Shown in pieces: positions 6,909-16,159 of a stretch of 64,000 bases of DNA. Positions within the stretch are counted from its first letter, which is position 1; each line of letters opens with the position of its first letter. This stretch comes from Pseudideonella sakaiensis (GTDB taxonomy: Bacteria; Pseudomonadota; Gammaproteobacteria; Burkholderiales; Burkholderiaceae_C), in NCBI RefSeq assembly GCF_001293525.1, contig NZ_BBYR01000059.1:1-64000 (forward strand), given 5' to 3'. The notes under the pieces are model-generated. The model was given only the letters and a program-made list of their open reading frames with translations, had not been told where the DNA came from and searched no databases. Position numbers and translations under genes: made by a program.

Positions 6909-9743
6909 ATGGACGCCTCCACGCTGCTGTTGACCCACGCGCTGCTGTCGTCGGCCGCCGCGGTGGTGATGGTCGTGGTGCTGCGCACGCGCCGCACCTA
7001 CCCCGGCTTCGGCTTCTGGACGGCCGGCATCGCCTGCCTGGCGCTCGGTGCGGCGCTGCTGGTGCCGGGCGTGCTGCCGCCGTCGTGGGCCAGCCGCGTC
7101 GGCCGCAACGCGTTGCTGATCGGTGGCCACCTGCTGCTGCTGCGCGGCATGCTGGTGTTCCGCGGCGGGCGGGTCGGGCCCGGGCTGGAGGCGGGCGTCG
7201 CGCTGCTGTTCCTGGTGCCCTTCGGCTACCTCAGCCTGGACGCCGGCAACCTGGCCGGCCGCATCGAGCTGTACTGCCTGTGCTCCGCGTCGCTCAACGT
7301 GGCCACGGTGGTGGTCACGCTGCGCCGCCGCCCGCCGCACTTCGGCTCCAACGACTGGCTGCTGGCGCTGTGGCTGCTGTTGTTCGCGGCGATCACGCTG
7401 GTGCGCGCCGCGCAGGAGCTGGCCGACATCAGCACGGCCTTCGAAAGCCTCCAGGGCTTCGGCAGCGTCTACGCGCTGGCGCAGATCCTGTCGGTGCAGC
7501 TGGTGACGCTGACCCTGATCAGCATCAACTCGCAGCGCATCGAGTGGGACCACCGCGCCAGCGCGGCCGACCTGCAGGCGCGCGAGCAGCAGCTGCGCCT
7601 GATGGGCGACAACCTGCCCGCCGGCTTCATCTACCGCTACACGCTGGCCGGGGGCCACCGCCGCTTCGAGAGCGTCAGCAGCGGCCTCACCCGCACCCTC
7701 GGCCTGGCGCCCGCCGACGTGATGCGCCATGCCGGCCCGATGTTCGCGATGCTGGCGCCGGCCTCGCTGGAACGCTACCTGGCCGACGAGGCGCACAGCG
7801 CCGCGGCCCTGACCGACTTCCACGCCAGCCTGGGCTTCCAGCTGCCCGCGGGCCGCGTGTGCTGGCTGGAGCTGCGCTCGCACCCGCAGCGCCGCCCCGA
7901 CGGCTCGACCTACTGGGACGGCGTGGCGCTGGACGTCACCGAGGCGATGGCGGACCGCGCCCGCGTGGCGCGGCAGGCCGGCCTCTACCGCTGCCTGTCG
8001 CAGTGCAATGCCGCGGTGGCCCGCTGCGTGGACCCGAAGGCGCTGTTCGATGCCGTCTGCGAGGCCATCATCGACGCCGCCGGCATGCGCCTCGCGTGGG
8101 TCGGCCTGGCCGACGCACACGGCCGGCTGCAGCTGCAGGCGCAGGCCGGCCGGCCCGCGGACCTGCCGCTGCGGCTGCAGCGCAGCGGCCCGCCGGCGCC
8201 GGGGCAGCCTGCCACGCCCGACGAACAGGCCCTGCGCAGCGGCGAGCCCGTGTGGTGCCAGGACTTCGGGCGCGACCCGGCGACGCAGGCCTGGCAGGCG
8301 CTCGCGCCCGATGCGGGGCTGCAGGCGCTGGCCGCGCTGCCGGTTCGGCGCTCGGGGCAGGTGGTGGGCAGCCTGAGCATCGGTGCCGGCGAGCCGCAGG
8401 CCTTCGATCCGCAGACGCAGCGGCTGCTGATCGACCTCGCCGCGAACATCAGCTTCGCGCTCGACAACGTCGACCGGGAGGCCGCGCGCCTGCAGGCCCA
8501 GCAGGCGCTGGACGCGCACCGCCAGCAGCTGGAGGACACGGTGACGCGGCGCACCGCCCAGCTGGCCGACGCCCGCGAGCGCGCCGAATCCGCGAGCCTG
8601 GCCAAGTCGGCCTTCCTGGCCAACATGAGCCACGAGATCCGCACACCGCTGAACGCGATGATCGGCATGGCCTACCTGATCCGGCGCGAGGAGCTCAGCC
8701 CGCGCCAGGCCGACCGCCTGTCCAAGCTGGAGGTGGCCGCCCGGCACCTGCTGGAGGTGCTGAACGCGGTGCTCGACCTGTCCAAGATCGAGGCCGGCAA
8801 GATGACGCTGGAGCGCGTGCCGCTGCGCGTCGAGTCCACCGTGGCGAACGTGCTGTCGATGCTGGGCGAGCGCGCGGAGGCGCGGCAGCTGCAGTTGCAC
8901 AGCGAGGTGGGGCCGATGCCGCGCGACCTGCTGGGCGACCCGACGCGGCTGCAGCAGGCCCTGCTGAACTACGCGAACAACGCGATCAAGTTCACCGAGC
9001 ACGGCGGCGTGACGCTGCGCGCGCACGTGCTGGACGAGGATGCGCACAGCGCCGCGCTGCGCTTCGAGGTGGAGGACACCGGCATCGGCATCGACCCCGA
9101 GGTGATGCCGCGCCTGTTCGAGGCCTTCGAGCAGGCCGACCGGTCCAGCACCCGCAGCGCGGCCGGCACCGGGCTGGGCCTCGCCATCACCCGCAAGCTG
9201 GCGCGGCTGATGGGCGGCGATGCCGGCGCCAGCAGCCGGCCCGGCGAAGGCAGCAGCTTCTGGTTCACCGTGCGGCTGCCGCGCGCACCGGCCGCGGCCG
9301 ATGCGCCGCAGGCGCGCAGCGGCGAACCGGCCGAGGACGCGCTGCGCCGCCGCCATGCCGGCGCGCGCATCCTGGTGGCCGAGGACAACCCGGTGAACGC
9401 CGAGGTGGCCCAGGCGCTGCTGGAGGAGGTCGGCCTGGTGGCCGACCTGGCCGGCGACGGCCTGGCGGCCGTGGACAAGGCCTTGAAAGGCGGCCACCGC
9501 CTGGTGCTGATGGACATGCAGATGCCCCGGCTGGACGGCCTGGACGCCTGCCGCGCGATCCGCCAACACCGGCCTTCCTCGGCGCTGCCGGTGATCGCGA
9601 TGACCGCCAACGCCTTCGCCGAGGACCGGGCGCGCTGCCAGGCCGCCGGCATGGACGACTTCCTCAGCAAGCCGGTGGACCCGGCGGCGCTGTACCGCCT
9701 GCTGCTGCACTGGCTGGACCGGCAGGCGGGGGCGGCTGGCTGA
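6909..9743 (+). CDS. Hybrid sensor histidine kinase with receiver domain
   Basis: 944 residues. Order: seven-helix N-terminal membrane sensor (about 1-205), PAS-like domain (about 225-350), GAF domain (about 360-520, starting near [13 protein letters not shown]), coiled coil, HisKA with the phospho-acceptor His in [16 protein letters not shown] (about 578), HATPase_c with N box [10 protein letters not shown]1 DTGIGIDPE and G2 [13 protein letters not shown], then a receiver domain (about 815-935) with acidic pair [10 protein letters not shown], phospho-acceptor Asp in [13 protein letters not shown] and Lys in SKPVD. No output domain or cognate regulator sits next to it, so it likely feeds a phosphorelay elsewhere. 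The signal is unknown. Confidence 0.92.
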   Translation: MDASTLLLTHALLSSAAAVVMVVVLRTRRTYPGFGFWTAGIACLALGAALLVPGVLPPSWASRVGRNALLIGGHLLLLRGMLVFRGGRVGPGLEAGVALLFLVPFGYLSLDAGNLAGRIELYCLCSASLNVATVVVTLRRRPPHFGSNDWLLALWLLLFAAITLVRAAQELADISTAFESLQGFGSVYALAQILSVQLVTLTLISINSQRIEWDHRASAADLQAREQQLRLMGDNLPAGFIYRYTLAGGHRRFESVSSGLTRTLGLAPADVMRHAGPMFAMLAPASLERYLADEAHSAAALTDFHASLGFQLPAGRVCWLELRSHPQRRPDGSTYWDGVALDVTEAMADRARVARQAGLYRCLSQCNAAVARCVDPKALFDAVCEAIIDAAGMRLAWVGLADAHGRLQLQAQAGRPADLPLRLQRSGPPAPGQPATPDEQALRSGEPVWCQDFGRDPATQAWQALAPDAGLQALAALPVRRSGQVVGSLSIGAGEPQAFDPQTQRLLIDLAANISFALDNVDREAARLQAQQALDAHRQQLEDTVTRRTAQLADARERAESASLAKSAFLANMSHEIRTPLNAMIGMAYLIRREELSPRQADRLSKLEVAARHLLEVLNAVLDLSKIEAGKMTLERVPLRVESTVANVLSMLGERAEARQLQLHSEVGPMPRDLLGDPTRLQQALLNYANNAIKFTEHGGVTLRAHVLDEDAHSAALRFEVEDTGIGIDPEVMPRLFEAFEQADRSSTRSAAGTGLGLAITRKLARLMGGDAGASSRPGEGSSFWFTVRLPRAPAAADAPQARSGEPAEDALRRRHAGARILVAEDNPVNAEVAQALLEEVGLVADLAGDGLAAVDKALKGGHRLVLMDMQMPRLDGLDACRAIRQHRPSSALPVIAMTANAFAEDRARCQAAGMDDFLSKPVDPAALYRLLLHWLDRQAGAAG

Positions 9744-9932
9744 GCGGTCGGCGCCGCGGCGCGGGCCGGCGCCGTGCGATGACTCGGGACTGCGCGATCG
9801 CGGGCACGCGCCCAGAGGCAGACCCTGCCCGGCAGCCCCGGGGTATACCCGCCTGTTGAACGCCACAGTTGTTCACGCCTGGCGTGCTTCCTAAAGTCTT
9901 TCGACGCAAAGAACCAAGGGAGGAGCGAGGCC

Positions 9933-10370
9933 GTGACGAAGGTCGAGCAGGGGGCAGCTTCATTGATCGTGGTCGCGCTGGCCGCGATCGTCTACGGCAC
10001 GCTCCCCGACGACGCCGTGGAGGTCCATCGGCCGGATGGTCCGGTGCCTGCACCGGCTGTTGCGCCTGCGCCTGGCCCGGCGTCTACCGCACCCGCGCTC
10101 GTCGGCAGCGCCACGGCAGACCTCCGCTCACGGAGCGACGCCCCAGGCTCGGCGGCAGGGCGACCGGCTGCTCCGGTGCAGGCCGAGACGCTGGGCGTCC
10201 ACCAGTCACCCTCGCCACCACCCCTGCCACCCGCCACGGCTGCATGGCTGCCACCCAGCCCCGGATCCCAAGTGAGCCGGGAGGTCTTCGCCGAGGACGT
10301 GCTCGCCCGCCGCGCGGCCTACGGTCGCACGGCACGGGCCGCTCCCGCCGAGGACGCCGCCGGCAACTGA
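9933..10370 (+). CDS. Small Pro/Ala-rich membrane-anchored protein, unknown
   Basis: 145 residues from a GTG at 9933, preceded by a good AAGGGAGGAG ribosome site. A single hydrophobic stretch at residues 9-24 (ASLIVVALAAIVYGTL) is followed by a long Pro/Ala/Ser-rich linker and a short charged C-terminus (EVFAEDVLARRAAYGR). This looks like an inner-membrane anchor with a periplasmic tail. No family is recognised. The next gene begins 98 bases downstream on the same strand, so they may be co-transcribed. The strong ribosome site and the stop just before a new gene support reality; composition alone would not. Confidence 0.5.
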   Translation: MTKVEQGAASLIVVALAAIVYGTLPDDAVEVHRPDGPVPAPAVAPAPGPASTAPALVGSATADLRSRSDAPGSAAGRPAAPVQAETLGVHQSPSPPPLPPATAAWLPPSPGSQVSREVFAEDVLARRAAYGRTARAAPAEDAAGN

Positions 10371-10468
10371 CGTTCGTCGACCACCGGCCTGATCGGCCTG
10401 CACTCGCTTCGTCGCGGCCTCGCCGCGATTCACCCGCCCCACCTCACAACGACCCCAAGGAGATGACG

Positions 10469-12397
10469 ATGAACCGATCCCTGTCCGCCCTCATGATGGC
10501 CGTGGCCGCCCTGGCCGCCTGCGGCGGCAACGACGGCGACACGCCCGTCGCAGCCGCACCCGTCCCGGCACCGGCTCCCGCCGCATCGGCACCGGCTACC
10601 GCGAAGGATCCGCTCAGCTACATCGACGAGACGAAGATGATCACCTCGGCTGAAGCCAAGGAATGGCTCGTCACCAAGGACAACTACGGGCCGGCGTACG
10701 CCGGGTCTGCGAAGTACGACGCCTACATCGCCTTCCTCGAGAAGAAGATGCGCGAGTACGGCCTGGTCGACTTCACGCGCTACACCTTCCCGTACTCGTT
10801 CTGGGAAACGACCGAGTGGCCGGACAAGTCCGGCTGGTCGCTGACCTCCGACGGCACGAAAGTCGACGTGGCGTCCTACGCGACCAACTCCGGCAACACC
10901 GGCACGGCCGGCGTGACGGGCCAGATGATCGTCTACGACCCGACGCTTCCTGCCGCGCAGCGTCCGACCGCCGCGCAGATGAAGGGCAAGATCGTCGTGA
11001 TCAAGCACCCGGCCTACGCCACGCAATCCACGCCGGGAACCGGCAACTCCCTGTCCGACTACGAGTATCGGAGCGACCCCGAGACCTTCGCGCAGGTCGG
11101 CGAGATCATGCCGCTCAACAAGGACGCCGACTTCCGCAACCGCACGCAGCTGAGCACCGCGACCACCTACGGCATCAACGTCTGCCAGGCGGCAGGCGGC
11201 CTGGCGGCGATCTGGGTGCTGGACATGTCGCCGCTGGCCGCGCAAGGCGCGCGCCAGCACGGCACGCCGCGCCACTACAACTGCCCCGGCGTGCTGCTGG
11301 ACCGCAATGCGGGCCAGAAGGTCCTGGCCGACGCCGCCGCCGGCAAGACGGCCACGGTCACGCTCAACGCCACCGTGAAGGACACGCGGCCGGCCCAGCT
11401 GATCGCCTACCTTCCCGGCAAGAACTACGGCAAGGCGAACGACCAGAAGCTCCTGATGGTCACCCACACGGAGGGACAGAGCAACGTCGAGGACAACGGC
11501 TCGCTGGGCATCATGGGCGTGCTGCACTACTACGCCAAGATCCCGCAGGCACAGCGCCCGCGCACGATCATGGTCTACCTGGACAACCGCCACTTCGTGG
11601 CCGGCGCCGAGTCCGCCTACCCCTTCGACTACATGGAGGATTTCCCAGACGCGGCGCAGGGCCTGGTCGGCGGGCTCGCGATGGAGCACTTCGGCGGCGT
11701 GCAGTTCAACGAGGTCGGCGATGACTACAAGGGCACCGGCTGGCCCGCCCACACCAGCGTCTACACCTTCCCCAACCAGCTCGCGACCGAGACGGCCATC
11801 TCGATCGTCAAGGAGGTGAAGCAGCAGCGTGCCAACGTCGCCGCGCCTCCGGCCACCGGCCTCGGCAGCGTCTACAGCAAGCCCGGCGTGAACGGCAAGA
11901 GCCAAGGCTTCTGGTACGGGCCCGGGTTCATGTCGGCCTTCGTCGAGCACGGTCGTCTGCCCGCCTTCCATGTCACGGGTGACTGGCCCAGCGCAGGCTA
12001 CCAGGCGTACTACCCGTCGGTGGGCGTGCGCGTCGATCCGGAGTACTTCCGCACCAATGTCCGGACCTCGCTGCGCCTCCTGCAGACCCTGTCGACGGAG
12101 GACCTCACCAAGTACGCGCCGGACTGGGGGATCGTGCGCGCCAACATCGCGGCCCTCACCGCCGCGAACTTCCAGACGGGGATCGCTGCCGATGCGGCCC
12201 GAACCGAGCTGCTGGCACAGTTCGACGCCATCTTCACGCTGGTGCGCAACGGCGACTACGCGAATGCCTCGCTGCAGCTGCCGGCGCTGCGCACGAAGCT
12301 GCAGTCCCAGGTCGTGGCGGAAGCCGCGAGCAATCCGCTGGCAAACATCGACCGCGTGATCGCGCTCGCGAAGAAGGGAGCGAACCTCCCGTCCTGA
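10469..12397 (+). CDS. Lipoprotein with PA-like and degenerate M28 peptidase fold
   Basis: 642 residues. The AAGGAG at 10457-10462 sits 6 bases before the ATG at 10469 and directly against the ATG at 10463, so 10469 is the real start. The signal peptide ends LAACGG (lipobox). Residues about 130-300 resemble a protease-associated insert; the region LLMVTHTEGQSNVEDNGSLG and PRTIMVYLDNRHFVAGAES occupies the place of the M28 zinc site, but the usual HxD is HTE and the Glu-Glu pair is DN, so zinc peptidase activity is doubtful. It could be a binding protein or an esterase-like relative. The gene is followed by the copper protein gene 76 bases on. Confidence 0.6.
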   Translation: MNRSLSALMMAVAALAACGGNDGDTPVAAAPVPAPAPAASAPATAKDPLSYIDETKMITSAEAKEWLVTKDNYGPAYAGSAKYDAYIAFLEKKMREYGLVDFTRYTFPYSFWETTEWPDKSGWSLTSDGTKVDVASYATNSGNTGTAGVTGQMIVYDPTLPAAQRPTAAQMKGKIVVIKHPAYATQSTPGTGNSLSDYEYRSDPETFAQVGEIMPLNKDADFRNRTQLSTATTYGINVCQAAGGLAAIWVLDMSPLAAQGARQHGTPRHYNCPGVLLDRNAGQKVLADAAAGKTATVTLNATVKDTRPAQLIAYLPGKNYGKANDQKLLMVTHTEGQSNVEDNGSLGIMGVLHYYAKIPQAQRPRTIMVYLDNRHFVAGAESAYPFDYMEDFPDAAQGLVGGLAMEHFGGVQFNEVGDDYKGTGWPAHTSVYTFPNQLATETAISIVKEVKQQRANVAAPPATGLGSVYSKPGVNGKSQGFWYGPGFMSAFVEHGRLPAFHVTGDWPSAGYQAYYPSVGVRVDPEYFRTNVRTSLRLLQTLSTEDLTKYAPDWGIVRANIAALTAANFQTGIAADAARTELLAQFDAIFTLVRNGDYANASLQLPALRTKLQSQVVAEAASNPLANIDRVIALAKKGANLPS

Positions 12398-12473
12398 CCG
12401 ACAACCGCGAAGCCACGCGAGCCGCCGCCAGGGCGGCGGCCCGCGATTGCACCCTCCACTCCCAGCAAGAACC

Positions 12474-12968
12474 ATGGCATGCCATTCCAGGCGCATCGTG
12501 GCGAGCATGGCAGCCGCGCTGCTCGTCGCACCCCTCCTCTGCAGAGCCGGCCCGACCGGCAAGGTCGTCATCACCGACGCCTGGCTGCGCTCACCGCCGC
12601 ATGGACACCGCACGACACTGGGCTTCATGACCCTGCGCGCCACCGAGGACATGACGCTGGTGGGCATCAAGACGGCGTCCGCCAAGAGCGTCTCTCTGCA
12701 GCTGATGACGCGTGAAGGCAGCGTTGTCCGGATGGACCCGGTCGACAGCGTGCCACTCGCAGCTGGAGCACCGGTCACGTTCAAGATGGGCCCGGGCCAG
12801 CATTTCATGCAGCTGACGGGCATCGGGGCCGGCGTGAGGGCGGGCCAGGTCGTCACGATGATCGCGATCGTCCAGGATCCCAAGAGCGGCATCAAGCAGG
12901 CGGTTCGCTTCGAAGCCCGGGTCCGGCCACCGGAAGGGGGTCACGCGGAGCCCCATGGGGAGCATTGA
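12474..12968 (+). CDS. PCu(A)C-family periplasmic copper chaperone
   Basis: 164 residues with a signal peptide (residues about 1-25, ending near CRAGP). The cupredoxin-like domain shows the family pattern: ITDAWLRSPPHGHRTT, LGFMTLRA, a MTREGSVVRM segment and GPGQHFMQLTGI. The family binds Cu(I) through a His and Met early and an HxM later. The later HFM and both Met residues are here, but the first His, normally just before the first Met, is Gln (SLQLMT). Copper affinity may be altered. A C-terminal HAEPHGEH tail adds extra His residues that could compensate. The start at 12474 is the first ATG giving a signal peptide. Confidence 0.8.
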   Translation: MACHSRRIVASMAAALLVAPLLCRAGPTGKVVITDAWLRSPPHGHRTTLGFMTLRATEDMTLVGIKTASAKSVSLQLMTREGSVVRMDPVDSVPLAAGAPVTFKMGPGQHFMQLTGIGAGVRAGQVVTMIAIVQDPKSGIKQAVRFEARVRPPEGGHAEPHGEH

Positions 12969-13016
12969 GCCCACCGGGAGGCGCACCGCCTCCGCCTGAA
13001 GCAGGGACAATGGCCC

Positions 13017-13958
13017 ATGGATCAGTCATCCTCCGCGATCTGGCGCCGGTTGCAGTCCCGGTCCCGGCTGCGCCAATGGCAGTTGGTCGACGCCGTCGCG
13101 TCGATCGGCAACATCCAGGGTGCGGCGGATCTGGTGGGCATCAGTCAACCGGCAGCGACCCACTCCGTGGCCGAGATCGAGAAGCTGCTCGGCTTCCCGC
13201 TGTTCGAACGCCATGCCAAGGGCGCACGCCCGACACCGGCCGGCGAAGCCGTGCTGCCGAAGATCCGCGCCGCGTTGGCAGCCTTCGCAGAGTGCGCCGA
13301 CATCGCGAGCGACATCTGGGCGGGCAGCCAGAGCGAGCTCAGACTCGGCGCGATCGATGCGGCCATCGGGTCCTTCCTGCCCGACGCCATCGCCAGGTTC
13401 ACGTCGCGGCTGCCTGCCACGGCGGTCCACGTCAGCCACGCCTCGCCGGAACGCCTGGTGCAGCAGCTGGCCGACGGCACGATCGACCTGCTGTTCATCC
13501 GCCGGCCGACCCAACTGCCGGCGCATGCCGTGTTCGAGGCCCTCGCGTCGGACCGCTATGCCGTGGTCTGTGCGGCCGGCCATCCGGCCGCCACACTGCA
13601 GCTTGCTTCACGCGATCTGCTGTCGACGTTCCTTTGGCTGATGCCACCCAAGGGATCGATTGCGGAAGCCGATTTCCTGGCATTCTGGAGCGGCTCGACA
13701 CGCCCACGCGACTACTGCTGGGTGGCGTCCCGCGCGATCACCCTGGCCGTGGCGCTGATCGCCAAGCGGCAGGCGCTGGCCTTCGTGCCGCGCAACCTGG
13801 TGCTCCCCTACCTCACGCAGGGGTCGCTGACCGAGGTGCGCGGCGACTGGACACTGCCGATGGCGCCGATCGGCGCGCTCTACCGGCCGGATACCGCGGC
13901 GCGCAGCAGCCAGATGCAGGTGTTGCTGGAGATCGTGCGCGGCATCGCGGACGTCTGA
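13017..13958 (+). CDS. LysR-family transcriptional regulator
   Basis: 313 residues. The DNA-binding domain is displaced by about 15 residues (RQWQLVDAVASIGNIQGAAD, then PAATHSVAEIEKLLGFPLFERHAKG), followed by the effector-binding fold (LRLGAIDAAIGSFLPDAIARF, VQQLADGTIDLLFIRRP). This subgroup (GbpR/CbsB-like) often controls aromatic or sugar-acid catabolism together with Bug proteins. It converges on the Bug gene at 13975 with only 16 bp between stops and has no divergent partner, so its target is unclear. Confidence 0.85.
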   Translation: MDQSSSAIWRRLQSRSRLRQWQLVDAVASIGNIQGAADLVGISQPAATHSVAEIEKLLGFPLFERHAKGARPTPAGEAVLPKIRAALAAFAECADIASDIWAGSQSELRLGAIDAAIGSFLPDAIARFTSRLPATAVHVSHASPERLVQQLADGTIDLLFIRRPTQLPAHAVFEALASDRYAVVCAAGHPAATLQLASRDLLSTFLWLMPPKGSIAEADFLAFWSGSTRPRDYCWVASRAITLAVALIAKRQALAFVPRNLVLPYLTQGSLTEVRGDWTLPMAPIGALYRPDTAARSSQMQVLLEIVRGIADV

Positions 13959-13974
13959 CCGCTGGCCGAGCCGC

Positions 13975-14913
13975 TCACCGCAGGCCCGTACGGGGAGGGA
14001 GCATGGACCTCAGCCAAGCGACGGACTGTGCGACCTCGTCGCTGAAGCCCATGGAAGGCGGCCGGGTATCGACGCCCAGGCGCTGCAGGCTGGCAGCCAC
14101 CGCCGGGTCGGCCATGGCCTGCTCGACAGCCCCTGACACGGCCTTCGCCCAGCCCGGATCGGTGCCGCTGGCCGCGAACAAGCCGCTCCAGGCGACGGCC
14201 GGCTCCCCTTCGCCCTGGCCGACGCCCGCGACGATGCGGACCTGCCCGCGCGGCAGCAGCCCCGCGAGCGCCGGCTGGGCCAGGATGGCCAGGTCGATGT
14301 GGTCCCCCTCGAGCGCCTGGGCCAGGGCAGCGGCCCCGGCAAAGGGCACCTGGATGAACTCGGTCCGGGCTGCACGCTCCAGACGCTGCAGCAGCAAGGC
14401 TTGCAGGCTCTCCGGCCCGAGGTTCCCGGCCCGCCAGGCGGAGCCCGGCGTCGACAGGTCGGACAGGCGGTGGACCGACGAGCGAGCGCTCACGACGAGG
14501 TAGGACGCCACCGAGCCCGTCCGGGCCACGGCCATGAACTGTTCCGGCGCGAACCCGGCTCCCGTGTTCTGCAGCGGCAGCAGCCCCACCTGGCTGATGG
14601 TTGCGCTGAGCAGCGTGCAGCCATCGACCGGTGCACGCAGGACCCGCCGCGCAGCGAACAAGCCGGACGCGCCGGGCAGGTCGACCACATCGACGCGCCG
14701 ACCCAGGCGCGGGGCCAGCGCGGCAACGAGGGTGCGCGTGGTGACGTCCAGCGACCCTCCGGCGGCGTAGGGCACCACGACCGTCAGCGGCCTGTCCGAC
14801 GGGCAAGCCTGTGCGCAACCGAAGCCCACGAGCAGCGCGAACGCGGCGGCAGCGACGACACGATGCACCGCGATGCGGGGTGCGCCCTGCAACGGAACAG
14901 ACATCTCGTTCAA
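13975..14913 (-). CDS. Bug/TctC-family periplasmic binding protein
   Basis: 312 residues. Signal peptide (about 1-36) then the family opening RPLTVVVPYAAGGSLDVTTR, the VDLPGASGLFAARRV loop that carries ligand contacts, and IQVPFAGAAALAQALEGDHIDLAI. Bug proteins bind carboxylates such as citrate, nicotinate or terephthalate and are found in great excess over their TctAB membrane partners in Burkholderiales; none is adjacent here. The ALEGDHIDL and PP-rich C-terminus are standard. It is divergent from the dctP-kinase operon at 15131 with a 217-bp gap, so it could be under that two-component system. Confidence 0.88.
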   Translation of the reverse strand: MNEMSVPLQGAPRIAVHRVVAAAAFALLVGFGCAQACPSDRPLTVVVPYAAGGSLDVTTRTLVAALAPRLGRRVDVVDLPGASGLFAARRVLRAPVDGCTLLSATISQVGLLPLQNTGAGFAPEQFMAVARTGSVASYLVVSARSSVHRLSDLSTPGSAWRAGNLGPESLQALLLQRLERAARTEFIQVPFAGAAALAQALEGDHIDLAILAQPALAGLLPRGQVRIVAGVGQGEGEPAVAWSGLFAASGTDPGWAKAVSGAVEQAMADPAVAASLQRLGVDTRPPSMGFSDEVAQSVAWLRSMLPPRTGLR

Positions 14914-15130
14914 CGGCGAAGACGGTGGAAAGCGCGTAGGGAATCACCCTTGGCCTCGGGCGAGGCCCTGCGTAACGGCCCAGCTTGCCATAAGTCCGGC
15001 GAATACCGATCCGGCGTTTCCGATACCCCGCCCTCCCCCGCCATCGCATGATGCCGCCGCGCAACCCGGCCGCGTTGCCGGCGCACGCCGCCTCCCCGCC
15101 TCACCCACCGCCGCTCGAACCGACGATCCC

Positions 15131-16159
15131 ATGCCGATGCCACGCCACTTCCGGCCATGGGCGACGCTCTTCGTGCTGCTCCTGCTGGCGTGCCGCGCGG
15201 CCGCGGCCTCACCCGAAGGCATCGTCATCCGCTTCTCGCACGTGGTGGCAGACGACACGCCCAAGGGGATCGCAGCGCGGGCCTTCAAGCGCATCGCCGA
15301 ATCGCGCTCGAACGGGCGCATCCGCGTCGAGGTCTATCCCCGCTCCACCCTGTTCGACGACAACGACGAGATCCTCGCGCTGCAGATGGGTGCCGTCGAG
15401 ATCGTCGCGCCCTCGCTCTCGAAGTTCGGAAAGATCGGCTTCCCATCGTTCGAGCTGTTCGACCTGCCCTTCCTGTTCAGGGACACCGAAGAGGTGCACC
15501 GGATCATGCGGGGCCCGGTGGGCCGTCAGCTGCTCGCCGACCTCAACCGCCAGCAGATCCTCGGCCTGGGCTATCTCGACAACGGCTTCAAGCAGATGAG
15601 CGCCAACCGGCCACTGCTTCGCCGAAGCGACTATGCCGGTCTGCGCATGCGGATCCAGCCCTCGCGGATCATCGCGGCCCAGATGATCGCACTCGGCGCG
15701 CAGGCCGTGCCACTGGCACTGAGCGAGACCCGCCTGGCCCTGTCGACGCGCGTCGTGGACGGCACGGAGAACCCCCTGTCCAACTTCGTGACGCAGGGTA
15801 TCCACGAAGTCCAGTCCCACCTGAGCCTGACGCAGCACGGCTACCTGGGCTATGCCGTCGTCACGAGCCAGCGCTTCTGGCAGCAGCTGAAACCGGCAGA
15901 CCGCGAACTGCTGGAGGGCGCGATGCACGAGGCGATCGAGATCGGCAACAACGTCGCCTCCGCGCATGAACGCCGCGCCCTCGATGTCATCCACGCGTGG
16001 AAGGAAACACACGTTCATCGGCCGAGCGAGGCCCAGCGCAGCGAGCTCGAAGCCGCCATGCGTCCGGTCTACGAGCGCGCGAAGACCCGCATCGGCGCCA
16101 GGCTGCTCGAGCAGACGCTGCACGAACTGTCCGAGGCGCGGCTTCGTCGACGGCCATGA
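15131..16159 (+). CDS. TRAP-type substrate-binding protein, DctP family
   Basis: 342 residues. Signal peptide (WATLFVLLLLACRAAAA) then IRFSHVVADDTPKGIAARAFKRI, the DctP hallmark; the conserved carboxylate-binding Arg lies in GLRMRIQPSRI (about residue 175) and the NPLSNF / GYLGYAVV segments follow. It would bind a C4-dicarboxylate or other organic acid in the periplasm. No DctQ or DctM membrane gene follows. Instead its stop overlaps the start of a histidine kinase (ATGA), suggesting it serves as the sensory receptor of that kinase. The start at 15131 gives a proper signal peptide; an ATG two codons later is also possible. Confidence 0.88.
   Translation: MPMPRHFRPWATLFVLLLLACRAAAASPEGIVIRFSHVVADDTPKGIAARAFKRIAESRSNGRIRVEVYPRSTLFDDNDEILALQMGAVEIVAPSLSKFGKIGFPSFELFDLPFLFRDTEEVHRIMRGPVGRQLLADLNRQQILGLGYLDNGFKQMSANRPLLRRSDYAGLRMRIQPSRIIAAQMIALGAQAVPLALSETRLALSTRVVDGTENPLSNFVTQGIHEVQSHLSLTQHGYLGYAVVTSQRFWQQLKPADRELLEGAMHEAIEIGNNVASAHERRALDVIHAWKETHVHRPSEAQRSELEAAMRPVYERAKTRIGARLLEQTLHELSEARLRRRP

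Noticed and set aside
6867-9866. A 999-codon minus-strand frame opposite the hybrid kinase
   Set aside because: Composition is Gln/Arg/Val repeats typical of antisense shadow; the plus strand encodes well-conserved kinase domains.
10430-12895. An 821-codon minus-strand frame
   Set aside because: Shadow of the lipoprotein and PCu(A)C genes; no motif, and it spans two real genes.
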